DNA of 64,000 bases, taken from positions 267,903 through 331,902 of the forward strand of contig DXFL01000006.1 in the NCBI GenBank assembly GCA_019114445.1, in the 5' to 3' direction. Both the position numbers and the translations under genes were made by a program. This document shows positions 18,391 to 27,550 of the stretch, piece by piece; position 1 is the first letter of the stretch, and each line of letters starts with the position of its first letter. This DNA is from Candidatus Barnesiella excrementigallinarum (GTDB lineage: Bacteria > Bacteroidota > Bacteroidia > Bacteroidales > Barnesiellaceae). Below the pieces are notes generated by a model, which was not told the origin of the DNA, did no database searches, and was given only the letters and a program-made list of their open reading frames with translations.

Positions 18391-20541
18391 ATGGATAAAA
18401 ATCGTATACAAAAATTCCTGTCCAGTACAAGAGTTTTACAATTTGTCTTTTTCGTAGCCGCCGTAGCATTAGTCATCTATTTTTTCCCGAGAGAAGGGAA
18501 ATTCAGATATACTTTCCAAGAGGGAAAACCCTGGAAATATGGGTTGCTCACGGCTCCGTTCGATTTTCCCATCTACAAAGACGAAGCGGTAATTCAACAG
18601 GAACAAGACAGCATTTTGCGAAACTTCCAACCCATATTTTCCTACAACAAATCGATCGAGACAAAGGCCGTAAGCGATTTTGAAAAAACGCTGAACAGCC
18701 ATACCGAAATTTCCATATCGCCCACGTTCCGCAACAACCTGATACAAGCCCTGCACGAAACCTACCGCAAAGGCATCTTGTCGTCCGAGGCCTATACCCA
18801 GCTCCAATCAGGGAAATACAAAGATATACGCATACTCGAAAACAACATTGCCCGCGAAGTCCCGGTCGCCGAACTGCAATCGGCCCGGAAAGCCTACGAA
18901 AATATTCTCGCCCGTTTCCCCGACTACTATTCGCACCACATTCTGCAACAATGCAATTTGAATGATTTTCTCCACATAAATATCACATTCGACAGCATTG
19001 CCACCGACCGTCTCAAAGACAATTTGCTGCAACGCATTGCCCTCTCCGACGGCATTGTCCAAGCCGGAGAACGTATTGTGGATCGGGGCGAAATCATTAC
19101 CCCGCAAACCTATCGCATACTCAAATCGCTCGAAACCGTTTCCTTGAAAAAGAGTACAGGAAACGACCACCGAGGCTACACGCTGCTGGGGCAAATTATC
19201 GTCTTCACGTGCCTGTTCGCTTTCTTCTACCTTTTCCTCGCGTTGTTCAGGCCGCAAACTTTCAACGAAATGCGGACACTCGGTTTCATGCTCATGCTTA
19301 TCGTCGGCATTTCGCTCATCGCCTTCCTGCTTTCCGAATTTAGGCTACAAGGTATATATTTGGTACCATTTGCCATTATCCCCATTATCATCGTCACCTT
19401 TTTCGACTCTCGCACAGCCCTGTACGTCCACCTCATCACCGTACTCATCTGTGCCTTCACCGCACCGTTTGCCCTCGAATTTATATTCCTGCAACTAATC
19501 GTGGGCATGACCGCCATCGACAGCCTCAGCGACCTCTCGCGCCGTTCGCAACTCATGCGCTGCGCCGTATTGGTTTTCCTCGCCTACTGCTTCGCTTATG
19601 TGGGATATACGCTTCTTACCGAAGGCGACCTGTCGAAACTGAATTACACCATGTTCATCTATTTCGGAATCAACTGTATATTCCTGCTCTTCGCCTATCT
19701 GCTCATCTACATATTCGAAAAAGTATTCGGATTCATCTCCACCGTTACACTCGTCGAGCTGTCCGATGTCAACAACCCCATTCTACGGCAACTTTCCGAA
19801 GAGTGTCCCGGCACCTTCCAACACTCGCTGCAAATATCGAACCTCGCAGCCGAGGCCGCCAATAAAATCGGCGCCAAAGCCCAACTGGTACGTACCGGAG
19901 CCCTCTATCACGACATAGGCAAACTCAAAAATCCCGCATTCTTCACCGAAAACCAATCGGGATTCAACCCCCACACCCCTCTCTCGTTCGAGCAAAGCGC
20001 ACAAATCGTCATCTCGCACGTCAACGACGGGCTCAAAATGGCCGACAAACAACGACTGCCACAAGCCATCAAAGACTTTATCGCCACACACCACGGTCGA
20101 GGAAAAGCCAAATTCTTCTACAACTCTTATTGCAACAAATATCCCGACCGTCCCGTCGACGAAGCCAAATTCACCTATCCCGGCCCCAATCCCTTTACCA
20201 AAGAGACCGGAATCCTTATGATGGCCGATGCCGTCGAAGCCGCCTCGCGAAGCCTCAAAGAATACACCGCAGAGAGTATCTCGCAACTCGTAAACCGCAT
20301 TGTCGATTCACAAATCGCCGACGGCCTCCTGCGCGACACCCCCCTCAGCTTCCGCGATGTAGAGACCATAAAAGCTACCTTTATCGAAAAACTCAAAACC
20401 ATTTACCACACCCGTATCAGCTATCCCGAACTCAATAAACCCGAGAAGCCCAAAGAGGTGCAACCGGTCAATAACGAGACGGGGAACGAATTGGTCAAAG
20501 AAAACGGCACAACTACCGAAGAAAATCCCGCTTCGAAATAA
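18391..20541 (+). CDS. 7TM-HD family membrane phosphohydrolase (PgpH-like)
   Basis: 716 residues. One N-terminal membrane segment (residues 13-32) is followed by a large extracytoplasmic 7TMR-HDED-type domain (about 35-255), a block of seven hydrophobic helices (about 265-450) and a cytosolic HD domain with SEECPGTFQHSLQISNLA, LYHDIGKLKNP and THHGRGKA. Family members such as PgpH of Listeria hydrolyse c-di-AMP. The direct linkage to a RelA/SpoT gene suggests a second-messenger block, an inference from position. The C-terminal tail is low in complexity (Pro, Glu, Asn). Confidence 0.9.
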   Translation: MDKNRIQKFLSSTRVLQFVFFVAAVALVIYFFPREGKFRYTFQEGKPWKYGLLTAPFDFPIYKDEAVIQQEQDSILRNFQPIFSYNKSIETKAVSDFEKTLNSHTEISISPTFRNNLIQALHETYRKGILSSEAYTQLQSGKYKDIRILENNIAREVPVAELQSARKAYENILARFPDYYSHHILQQCNLNDFLHINITFDSIATDRLKDNLLQRIALSDGIVQAGERIVDRGEIITPQTYRILKSLETVSLKKSTGNDHRGYTLLGQIIVFTCLFAFFYLFLALFRPQTFNEMRTLGFMLMLIVGISLIAFLLSEFRLQGIYLVPFAIIPIIIVTFFDSRTALYVHLITVLICAFTAPFALEFIFLQLIVGMTAIDSLSDLSRRSQLMRCAVLVFLAYCFAYVGYTLLTEGDLSKLNYTMFIYFGINCIFLLFAYLLIYIFEKVFGFISTVTLVELSDVNNPILRQLSEECPGTFQHSLQISNLAAEAANKIGAKAQLVRTGALYHDIGKLKNPAFFTENQSGFNPHTPLSFEQSAQIVISHVNDGLKMADKQRLPQAIKDFIATHHGRGKAKFFYNSYCNKYPDRPVDEAKFTYPGPNPFTKETGILMMADAVEAASRSLKEYTAESISQLVNRIVDSQIADGLLRDTPLSFRDVETIKATFIEKLKTIYHTRISYPELNKPEKPKEVQPVNNETGNELVKENGTTTEENPASK

Positions 20542-20552
20542 CCCACAAAATA

Positions 20553-20591
20553 TACGGCAGCTATTGTAAGGGAAATACAATAACTGCCGTA
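20553..20591. terminator. Bidirectional terminator between the HD-domain gene and the restriction gene
   Basis: TACGGCAG and TATTGTA pair with TACAATA and CTGCCGTA around a single C/A mismatch and a 7-base loop. It lies between convergent genes. Confidence 0.65.
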
Positions 20592-20602
20592 AAAACAACA
20601 TA

Positions 20603-21334
20603 TTACAATGCCTTAATGGTATGGTACACCTTTTCTATGAAAAGTTCATAATCGTTCAATATCACACTACTTCCAAAATGGGAATACTCATGTTCTGTCA
20701 AAGTAAACGATGGATTCAATGAACGATAATAATCCATATACTCACGATTATTGCACAAATTATCATTTTCGGGGATATGTACAATATAAATCAAAGTCTT
20801 ATTAGGAGTATGATAATACACATCGGCATTATCATGAGAAAGCATAATATATTTTTGAACATTATGCTCAGTAAACGATTCCCATTTAGACAATATTCCT
20901 GAACGCTGATAATAAGGCAGTTTATCCAAGATAATAAAAATTTGGAAATAAGGGCAATTCCCACACCGTATATTAGCTGTTTCTCCCAACATATTCTCAA
21001 AATAATTATTAGAATTTTGTGAATAGTTCTGCATAACAAACTTAATGGATAAACCAGCTACAACTTGATCGCCCTTTTTTACCGTTATATCTACAGCTTT
21101 ATCAATATAGCGGCCTTTTATTTTCACCTCTTTCCCAGCTTTATAACCTTGCGAAAAGACATCGTAATCGGCGCCCAATCTCTCGGCTAAATCTTGCGCA
21201 ATGGCCCCATGCAAAGGTTTAAGTTTAGCTGTACTCCTAGAAGTTCCCGATTTTATAAATTCTTGAAATGAGTTAGACAATACTCCCAAAAAGCTCGAGT
21301 TGTCGAGGGGGAATGTTTTTATTTCTTCCTGCAT
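20603..21334 (-). CDS. Probable type II restriction endonuclease (PD-(D/E)XK-like)
   Basis: 243 residues, no signal peptide. A candidate nuclease core is Asp82 in YIDKAVDITV followed by a hairpin and Ser96-Ile-Lys98 in AGLSIKF, with FENMLGETANIR shortly after; this spacing fits a PD-(D/E)XK active site with a variant acidic position. The strongest evidence is context: the gene overlaps by 62 bases the end of a DNA adenine methyltransferase gene, and both share an AT-rich composition unlike their neighbours. The recognition sequence cannot be told. The overlap may couple nuclease translation to that of the methyltransferase. Confidence 0.72.
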   Translation of the reverse strand: MQEEIKTFPLDNSSFLGVLSNSFQEFIKSGTSRSTAKLKPLHGAIAQDLAERLGADYDVFSQGYKAGKEVKIKGRYIDKAVDITVKKGDQVVAGLSIKFVMQNYSQNSNNYFENMLGETANIRCGNCPYFQIFIILDKLPYYQRSGILSKWESFTEHNVQKYIMLSHDNADVYYHTPNKTLIYIVHIPENDNLCNNREYMDYYRSLNPSFTLTEHEYSHFGSSVILNDYELFIEKVYHTIKAL

Positions 21335-22760
21335 ACTTCTGCTCTATATTATAATTTATATATAGTTCTATATCTTTTGAATTAAAAGTATAATACCCTC
21401 CACTTTTATAATTTTTAAGAAGTGACACATAATGAAGAAATTCTTCACTTCGAACTATTCTTTCAAGTTGTTCCAATGAAATCTGCTCGTTCGGAAGGAT
21501 ATATAAACCACTATACAAACCACACCCTGGAGGAACCACGGTTAATTTAATACTTGAAACATCTTTAATACAAGTATTAATAGCATACTTCATCGTATAA
21601 ACATCTCTCAATGCTTGTGTACGCCCATACAAAAACCAATCTGGGGTTTCTTCTTTTTTTCTTCCCTTCAATAGTCTTTCCGCATTTTCCTCCAAATAAT
21701 CACAAACAGGCTTATACACGGCTAATTGTTTATACGAAAGCGGATCTCCTTTTTCATCATAAGGATAAAAAGCCCGTGCCCATTTTCCTGTCGAAGCTTT
21801 TACTACAGGAATAGTATACTTTTCAAAAGGCAATTCCCCAATAAATATTTCATCAAACAATGTAGCAAAACCATTCTTTACACGAACATGGGATTTCGAA
21901 TTCGAACATCTTACTCGCTTCAACAAACTCAAATCCTCTCTACTCGAAAAATAAAACTTACGATGTATATTAATCTCTTCATACGACAATCTATCAACAA
22001 ACCGTATTTGATATGTTTGAGGATCATATACATTATAGTCAATCCCATCGTTTTCTTTTTGGGTTTTCTCAAATCGAGAAATTAAGGTATAAGTTGTTAC
22101 TTTAAATGGCTGGAAATGACCCATATCAACCACACCGGTCAAAGACTTGCTACGAATAATTTCATTACGCATATTTTCTCCTGCAAGGCTATTCAACCAA
22201 GAACTAGGCGTAATGTAACACAAAATCCCCTCTGGCGACAACATACGGAAGCCCAATTCAAAAAAGGCCAAAAATAAATCTGTCATTCCGCCATTAGCAA
22301 AAATGTATTTTTTTACATCGGCATAATCACTCTCCAAATTATGAACTCTCACATACGGCGGATTTCCCACTACAAAATCCATTCGTCCATCATATTCCCT
22401 TATTTTAAGAGCATTACCTTCTACTATATCCCAAGTAACATCAGAAAGTCCAAATCGAGAAGATACCGCATTTAAATTCTTTATACATTGTTTATGGGTA
22501 TCTGTATCTACCTCTATCCCATGCACATATTTTTGGAGCTCTTCTTTAAGGAGTTGAAGATTATTATTTCTTTCTAAAAAAGATTGGCAGTACCGAATTA
22601 CTATTTCACATAAAAAAGCTCCATCACCACAACTATTATCAATAATATGCTTATTCAATATCTTCGCAGATACTGAATACCCACAATAGTCCAAAATATT
22701 AGATACCAAATACCCAGGAGTAAAAACTTGCCCGCTATGTTTTATGTGTAGTCTTCCCAT
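21273..22760 (-). CDS. N6-adenine DNA methyltransferase of a type II restriction-modification system
   Basis: 495 residues from the ATG at 22760; the frame has an ATG three codons earlier, but that one lies inside the promoter element. Motif X-like GQVFTPGYL (about 10-18) precedes the SAM-binding motif DNSCGDGAFL (about 41-50) and the catalytic NPPYVR (133-138). The order X-I-IV and the long C-terminal region, which would hold target recognition, fit gamma-class adenine methyltransferases. AT-rich codon use differs sharply from the flanking core genes, a sign of horizontal transfer. The mRNA may be leaderless. Confidence 0.9.
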   Translation of the reverse strand: MGRLHIKHSGQVFTPGYLVSNILDYCGYSVSAKILNKHIIDNSCGDGAFLCEIVIRYCQSFLERNNNLQLLKEELQKYVHGIEVDTDTHKQCIKNLNAVSSRFGLSDVTWDIVEGNALKIREYDGRMDFVVGNPPYVRVHNLESDYADVKKYIFANGGMTDLFLAFFELGFRMLSPEGILCYITPSSWLNSLAGENMRNEIIRSKSLTGVVDMGHFQPFKVTTYTLISRFEKTQKENDGIDYNVYDPQTYQIRFVDRLSYEEINIHRKFYFSSREDLSLLKRVRCSNSKSHVRVKNGFATLFDEIFIGELPFEKYTIPVVKASTGKWARAFYPYDEKGDPLSYKQLAVYKPVCDYLEENAERLLKGRKKEETPDWFLYGRTQALRDVYTMKYAINTCIKDVSSIKLTVVPPGCGLYSGLYILPNEQISLEQLERIVRSEEFLHYVSLLKNYKSGGYYTFNSKDIELYINYNIEQKYAGRNKNIPPRQLELFGSIV

Positions 22761-22766
22761 ATAAGG

Positions 22767-22774
22767 CAAAGATA
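22767..22774 (-). promoter_or_regulatory. Promoter -7 element of the methyltransferase gene
   Basis: Minus-strand TATCTTTG. The expected start of transcription, about 6-7 bases downstream, coincides with the ATG at 22760. Confidence 0.6.
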
Positions 22775-22882
22775 ATATATTTTTATGTTTAGTCTTTCCC
22801 TATCTACTAAAATTCTCTTTCTATTACCCTGCCATAAACCCGGAGGGATACGGTATTTCCTTTGCAAAAAATTGCAGGAGAT

Positions 22883-24976
22883 ATGGGGAATACTATTCAC
22901 AACGAAGAGATAACGGTCGAAGAAAACCGATTGAGAAACGAGCGGTTACATCAATTTTATTGTCCCGAAACGGGCGAAGGCAGCGACATCGGAGATCGAC
23001 AGCCTCTACACCTGCCCGACGCGCCTCTGCCTACCCAATACATACCGGCCAACCTGTTCCGTCGCGAAAAAATGGCTCAACGATTGGCAAGAGCCGGAAG
23101 CTTGACCGGGTATATCGAACAATATGGATTCGATATACCCGCCTCCAAAGACACAGATGAAAAAGCCACAGGGAAGAAAAAGACAAAAAAGAAGCACGAC
23201 GAAAAGTCCGAAGAGGAGACCGAAATATCGGGAGCCTCGGCGCATACTCCTCTCGAACGACTATGGCAAGAATGGGTAAAAATACGCATACAATACGATT
23301 TTGAATTTTGGGCTTACAGTTTTGTACGCATTAAGGACAAGCAAGGTGCCGAAGATATACCGTTCAAGTTGAATCGTCCGCAACGCCGCATATTAGGTAT
23401 GCTCGAAGAGATGCGTACGGCCGAAAAGCCCATACGCCTCATCTTACTCAAAGCCCGCCAATGGGGAGGCTCTACCCTCATACAAATCTATATGGCATGG
23501 ATACAACTGGTACACCGCCGCAACTGGAACAGTGTAATTTGCGCCCACATCAAAGAGTCGGCTGCCAATATCAAGGGAATGTACAGCAAACTCCTCGCCA
23601 ACTATCCCGAATGGTTGCTCGACGGGGAAAAACCCAAATTCAAACCTTTCGAGCGTATGGCCAACACATCGGTAATTGCCGGTCGCGATTGCCGGGTAAC
23701 CATCGGGTCGGCCGAAAGTCAGGAGGCGGTACGAGGAATCGACGCAGCGATGGCTCACCTCTCGGAGGTAGCCTTTTGGCGCAACAGCCGCATGAAATCG
23801 CCCGAACAATTAGTGCGCTCGGTATGCGGTTCCATCATGCTGCTACCCTGCACGATGGTCGTTATGGAAAGTACGGCCAACGGTACAGGCTCTTATTTCC
23901 ACCAAGAATGCCAACGGGCCAAAAACGGCGAAAGCGACAAGCGGTTTGCCTTTGTCCCGTGGTTCGAGATAGAGATGTACGCCGTCCCGGTCGACGATTA
24001 CGATTCGCTCATCGCCACGCTCACCGACTACGAACGTATGTTATGGCACCGGGGAGCCACCCTCGAAGCGATTGCATGGTACCGCCGCAAACGAAAAGAA
24101 TATGCCCGGCACACCGACATGATGGCCGAATATCCCAGCGACGACATCGAGGCTTTTTGTTACTCCGGCGAACGGGTCTTCGACCCCACTTTGGTCGAAA
24201 ACCTGCGCCGTTGCTGCTGCCCGCCCCGTTTCGAAGGCGATATTCACGGACAAGAACTTACCGGGAAAGAGGCTTTGCAAGGCATTACACTCGAAGCCAA
24301 ACCACAAGGACCGCTCAGCATTTGGGAATACCCCTCGGAGAAACACGAAATACGCGACCGCTATTTGGCAGTGGTCGACATCGGCGGCCGTTCCGACTCG
24401 TCGGACTATTCGGTCATCGCCGTTTTCGACCGTTACTGGATGCTCGAAGGCGGTCCGGCCGAAATTGTCGCCCAATGGCGGGGGCACATCGACCACGACC
24501 TGTTGGCATGGAAAGCGGCTCAGGTGGCTACCTATTACCAAAACGCCTTGCTGGTTATCGAGAGCAACACCCTCGAAACCGAGTACGACGACAGCGAACA
24601 CTCGGTCTATATCCTCGATACCCTATCGCGAAGTTACGCCAACCTCTATGCCCGGCAATCGCCACCCGAAAACATCGGACAAAGGCCGCCCTCGCGCTGG
24701 GGTTTCCACATGAACCGGGCAACCAAAGTATTGGTTATCGACGCTCAAAAAAACGCCTTACGCGAAGGTGCCTATATCGAGCGCGACACCCAAGCCTGCT
24801 ACGAGCACGACGTGTTCGAGCGCAAACCCAACGGAAGCTACGGGGCGATGGACGGCCACCACGACGATATTCTCATCACACGCTGCATAGGGAATTATAT
24901 CTGTGGAAAAGATTTGCCCTCCATTGTACAACAGCGGCATCGAGGCGACCCGATCGTCAACGAATCGTCGATATGA
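22883..24976 (+). CDS. Orphan phage-terminase-large-subunit-like protein
   Basis: 697 residues from the ATG at 22883, which has AGGAG close upstream; an in-frame TTG 21 bases earlier is less likely. ATPase part: variant Walker A KARQWGGSTL (about 190-199), Walker B-like MAHLSEVAFW (about 288-297) and coupling motif MESTANGTGS (about 328). RNase H-type nuclease part: first Asp in AVVDIGGRSDSSDYSV (about 496), an acidic residue in LLVIESNTLE, and GHHDDIL (about 656). A Lys-rich linker lies near residues 95-110. No portal, capsid, small terminase or integrase is near. Base composition is like the host core, unlike the adjacent restriction island. Confidence 0.82.
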   Translation: MGNTIHNEEITVEENRLRNERLHQFYCPETGEGSDIGDRQPLHLPDAPLPTQYIPANLFRREKMAQRLARAGSLTGYIEQYGFDIPASKDTDEKATGKKKTKKKHDEKSEEETEISGASAHTPLERLWQEWVKIRIQYDFEFWAYSFVRIKDKQGAEDIPFKLNRPQRRILGMLEEMRTAEKPIRLILLKARQWGGSTLIQIYMAWIQLVHRRNWNSVICAHIKESAANIKGMYSKLLANYPEWLLDGEKPKFKPFERMANTSVIAGRDCRVTIGSAESQEAVRGIDAAMAHLSEVAFWRNSRMKSPEQLVRSVCGSIMLLPCTMVVMESTANGTGSYFHQECQRAKNGESDKRFAFVPWFEIEMYAVPVDDYDSLIATLTDYERMLWHRGATLEAIAWYRRKRKEYARHTDMMAEYPSDDIEAFCYSGERVFDPTLVENLRRCCCPPRFEGDIHGQELTGKEALQGITLEAKPQGPLSIWEYPSEKHEIRDRYLAVVDIGGRSDSSDYSVIAVFDRYWMLEGGPAEIVAQWRGHIDHDLLAWKAAQVATYYQNALLVIESNTLETEYDDSEHSVYILDTLSRSYANLYARQSPPENIGQRPPSRWGFHMNRATKVLVIDAQKNALREGAYIERDTQACYEHDVFERKPNGSYGAMDGHHDDILITRCIGNYICGKDLPSIVQQRHRGDPIVNESSI

Positions 24977-25157
24977 CAGTGCAACAATTCAAAGAAACCC
25001 TAATAATCCCGAAAAATATACGCTTTGGTCTCTGTTTTACAGGACAAAAGCGTATATTTGCCACCGTACGGCCGATATTCGACAAGCCAAACGAGGATTC
25101 CAATCCATCGGAACGGCTGTACATATTCCGAAATCTGTTATTTCATTTACTGCAAAT

Positions 25158-25628
25158 ATGAAAATCAAACCAATAATCGGCTTAATAGCTTGCACACTGT
25201 TTATCTTTTCGAGCCAAGCACAAAGCGAAAACAAAGAGAACAAATCGAAAGCGGCACAAGAGCAACGGGTAAAACCCCGCCACCTCAACAAAGCCGAGTT
25301 TCTCTCGAAAGTAGCCAACTTCGAAAAGACACCCGATCGTTGGGAGTATCTAGGCAACCGCCCCTGTATTGTCGATTTCTATGCCTCGTGGTGCGGACCC
25401 TGTCGTCAACTCTCCCCCATCTTGGAAGAGATCGCCGGCGAATATGCCGGAAAAATCGACGTCTATAAAATCGATGTGGACAAAGAGCCCCAACTGGCAG
25501 CCATATTCGGGGTACAAAGCATTCCCACCCTGCTCTTCTGTCCCATGAAAAACCAACCGCAAATTGCGACCGGGCTCATGGACAAAGCAACGCTGCAACG
25601 AGCCATCAAAGAGGTGCTACTCCCGTAA
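25158..25628 (+). CDS. Exported thioredoxin-fold protein
   Basis: 156 residues from the ATG at 25158; the longer open frame overlaps the terminase gene and lacks a signal sequence. A signal peptide ends at SSQAQ (about residue 20), then a basic linker, then a thioredoxin domain with the active site ASWCGPCRQLSP and the cis-proline loop QSIPTLLF. A periplasmic thiol-disulfide exchange role is expected. It is a typical member of the many exported thioredoxins in Bacteroidota, and its redox partner is not visible here. Confidence 0.9.
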   Translation: MKIKPIIGLIACTLFIFSSQAQSENKENKSKAAQEQRVKPRHLNKAEFLSKVANFEKTPDRWEYLGNRPCIVDFYASWCGPCRQLSPILEEIAGEYAGKIDVYKIDVDKEPQLAAIFGVQSIPTLLFCPMKNQPQIATGLMDKATLQRAIKEVLLP

Positions 25629-25674
25629 GGAAAGGTACCACCTCTACTCCATAAATCAACGGAGGGACAAAAAA

Positions 25675-26187
25675 TTATTCATCATCGGGCCACAAGCGGA
25701 GGGCAATATGCGCACACCCTTCGGCATCGGCCAAAGCATGGTGATGATGATCGAAAGGAATACCCAAATAGGCACAAACCGTGGGTAACCGATAATTGGC
25801 AATAGCCCTTTTGGGAATCACCCGGCGAGCCCGCTGCAATGTACATAAGAAATCCCCGTAACAATAATCTATCCCATACATTCGACAGGTAGCCCGCAAT
25901 ACCCGTTCGTCGAATCCCTTGTTGTGGGCCACCAACGGAAGCCCCTCAATAAACGGTTCCATCTCGCGCCACACCTGCCCGAAGTTAGGCGCATGGCAGG
26001 TATCGGACGGAAAAATACCGTGAATCTCCTCCGAAAAACGACGCACATAATAATCGGGTTCGGGACACACCAACCGATGTATGCGCTGTACCACCTCGCC
26101 GCCACGTACCACCACCAATCCCACCGAACAAATACTGGTAGGCTCGTAATTGGCGGTCTCGAAATCTATGGCGGCAAAATCTTTCAT
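25675..26187 (-). CDS. 3'-5' exonuclease (DnaQ/DEDDh fold)
   Basis: 170 residues from the ATG at 26187 (MKDFAAIDFETAN); the longer frame would add 24 residues with no family match. Exo I is AIDFETAN with Asp and Glu, Exo II is VAHNKGFDERVL and Exo III is HHALADAEGCAHI, so the DEDDh residues are all present. Such stand-alone proteins resemble the epsilon proofreading subunit and act in DNA repair or RNA processing. It lies back to back with mtnN. A near-match promoter, TACCTTTA, sits at 26209-26216 on the minus strand. Confidence 0.92.
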   Translation of the reverse strand: MKDFAAIDFETANYEPTSICSVGLVVVRGGEVVQRIHRLVCPEPDYYVRRFSEEIHGIFPSDTCHAPNFGQVWREMEPFIEGLPLVAHNKGFDERVLRATCRMYGIDYCYGDFLCTLQRARRVIPKRAIANYRLPTVCAYLGIPFDHHHHALADAEGCAHIALRLWPDDE

Positions 26188-26261
26188 AAGCATAACTCTT
26201 TCGAGCGATAAAGGTACTGAAAAATCGGGAAAATCGCCACATCGAATTTCGTTGCTCAAAT

Positions 26262-26292
26262 TTTGCCATGCGTAAGATAAGCCCTACCTTTG
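26262..26292 (+). promoter_or_regulatory. Promoter (-33 and -7) of mtnN-luxS
   Basis: TTTG at 26262-26265 and TACCTTTG at 26285-26292 are separated by 19 bases, the Bacteroidota spacing. Start near 26299. Confidence 0.72.
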
Positions 26293-26323
26293 TTCCAACA
26301 AAGCGGTAAAAAAAATAGCAAGC

Positions 26324-27013
26324 ATGAAAATAGGCATTATCGTAGCCATGACACGCGAATTGGCGTGTGTTCGACGCCTCCTCGAAAATCCTCGGGAAGA
26401 ACAGCACAACTCCAACACATCGCTCTTTATCATCGGCAACAGCGGGAACCACCAAATAATCCTTACCCAAAGCGGCATTGGCAAAGTAGCCTCGGCCATA
26501 CGAACCTACGAACTCATCGACCGTTACGCCCCCGACTGTATCCTCAACACCGGTGTAGCCGGCGGCATAGACCCGTCGATGCAAGTCATGGACATAGTAA
26601 TAGGCCACGAAATTGTCTATCACGACGTATGGTGCGGCGAAGGCAACGAATGGGGACAGGTGCAAGGATTCCCCGCCCGCTACCACAGCGACCCCGTCTT
26701 GGTAGAAAAAGCGTTGCAGGTCGAAAGCGATTTGCGCCTCTACAAAGGATTGATTTGCAGCGGCGACAGCTTTATCACCGCCCCCGGAGAATTGGCCGAA
26801 ATTAAGCGGACTTTCCCCGAAGGTATGGCCGTCGACATGGAGTCGGGCTCCATTGCTCAGGTTTGCTATATGCGCGGGATACCCTTCCTCAGTCTACGAA
26901 TCATCAGCGACACCCCCGGTGTCGAAAAACACATGGCCCAATACAACCACTTTTGGGACGACGCACCTCACCGCTCGTTCGAAGTACTCACCCGCCTTAT
27001 CGAAAAATTATAA
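26324..27013 (+). CDS. mtnN: 5'-methylthioadenosine/S-adenosylhomocysteine nucleosidase
   Basis: 229-residue nucleosidase (Pfs), removing adenine from methylthioadenosine and S-adenosylhomocysteine. Visible are the N-terminal MKIGIIVAMTRELACV, the glycine-rich SGIGKVASAI, the GVAGGIDPSM loop, SGDSFIT, and the substrate-binding AVDMESGSIAQVCY with its Met-Glu. It lies 27 bases before luxS, so the pair carries out the two-step detoxification of S-adenosylhomocysteine and yields the AI-2 precursor. Confidence 0.96.
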   Translation: MKIGIIVAMTRELACVRRLLENPREEQHNSNTSLFIIGNSGNHQIILTQSGIGKVASAIRTYELIDRYAPDCILNTGVAGGIDPSMQVMDIVIGHEIVYHDVWCGEGNEWGQVQGFPARYHSDPVLVEKALQVESDLRLYKGLICSGDSFITAPGELAEIKRTFPEGMAVDMESGSIAQVCYMRGIPFLSLRIISDTPGVEKHMAQYNHFWDDAPHRSFEVLTRLIEKL

Positions 27014-27040
27014 TTTACCTCATATATAATACCTACCGAT

Positions 27041-27529
27041 ATGAAAAAGATACCCAGCTTTACCATCGACCACATTCATCTGCTGCGTGGCATCTATGTT
27101 TCGCGCAAAGATTATATGGGCGACCACGTAGTCACCACCTTCGACATTCGCATGAAAGAGCCCAACCGCGAGCCGGCTATCGGCTACGGAGCCCTGCACA
27201 CCATCGAGCACCTTGCCGCCACTTTCCTGCGCAATCACCCGGTATGGGGCGACAAAATCGTCTTTTGGGGACCTATGGGTTGCTGTACAGGCAACTACTT
27301 CCTCGTGCAAGGCGACCTCGAATCGAAAGAGATTGTCGAACTCATGCGCGAGACCTTCCGCTTTATCCGCGACTTCGACGGCGAAGTACCCGGAGCCGCT
27401 CCCCGCGACTGCGGCAACTACCTGTTGCACGACCTGCCTATGGCTCGCTGGGAGGCCGACAAATACCTGCGCGAGGTTCTCGACGTTATCGAAGAGAAAA
27501 ACCTCGTCTACCCCACGGTCGAAGAGTAA
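27041..27529 (+). CDS. luxS: S-ribosylhomocysteine lyase (AI-2 synthesis)
   Basis: 162-residue LuxS. The metal site HTIEHLAATF (HxxEH) is near residue 55-59, and the catalytic cysteine lies in MGCCTGNYFLV near 84. The C-terminal region with APRDCGNYLLHDL supplies another conserved Cys. It cleaves S-ribosylhomocysteine to homocysteine and DPD, which turns into AI-2. Forms a transcript with mtnN and ends in an intrinsic terminator. Confidence 0.97.
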   Translation: MKKIPSFTIDHIHLLRGIYVSRKDYMGDHVVTTFDIRMKEPNREPAIGYGALHTIEHLAATFLRNHPVWGDKIVFWGPMGCCTGNYFLVQGDLESKEIVELMRETFRFIRDFDGEVPGAAPRDCGNYLLHDLPMARWEADKYLREVLDVIEEKNLVYPTVEE

Positions 27530-27550
27530 ACCATTCCCCCCCAATATTCC

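Noticed and set aside
22862..24976. Prophage remnant
   Set aside because: Only a single terminase-like gene is present, without other phage genes, attachment sites or a change in composition.
23461..25161. A 566-codon open frame overlapping the terminase-like gene
   Set aside because: It is rich in Arg, Pro and His in the manner of an out-of-frame translation of GC-rich coding DNA, and the other frame carries clear ATPase and nuclease motifs.
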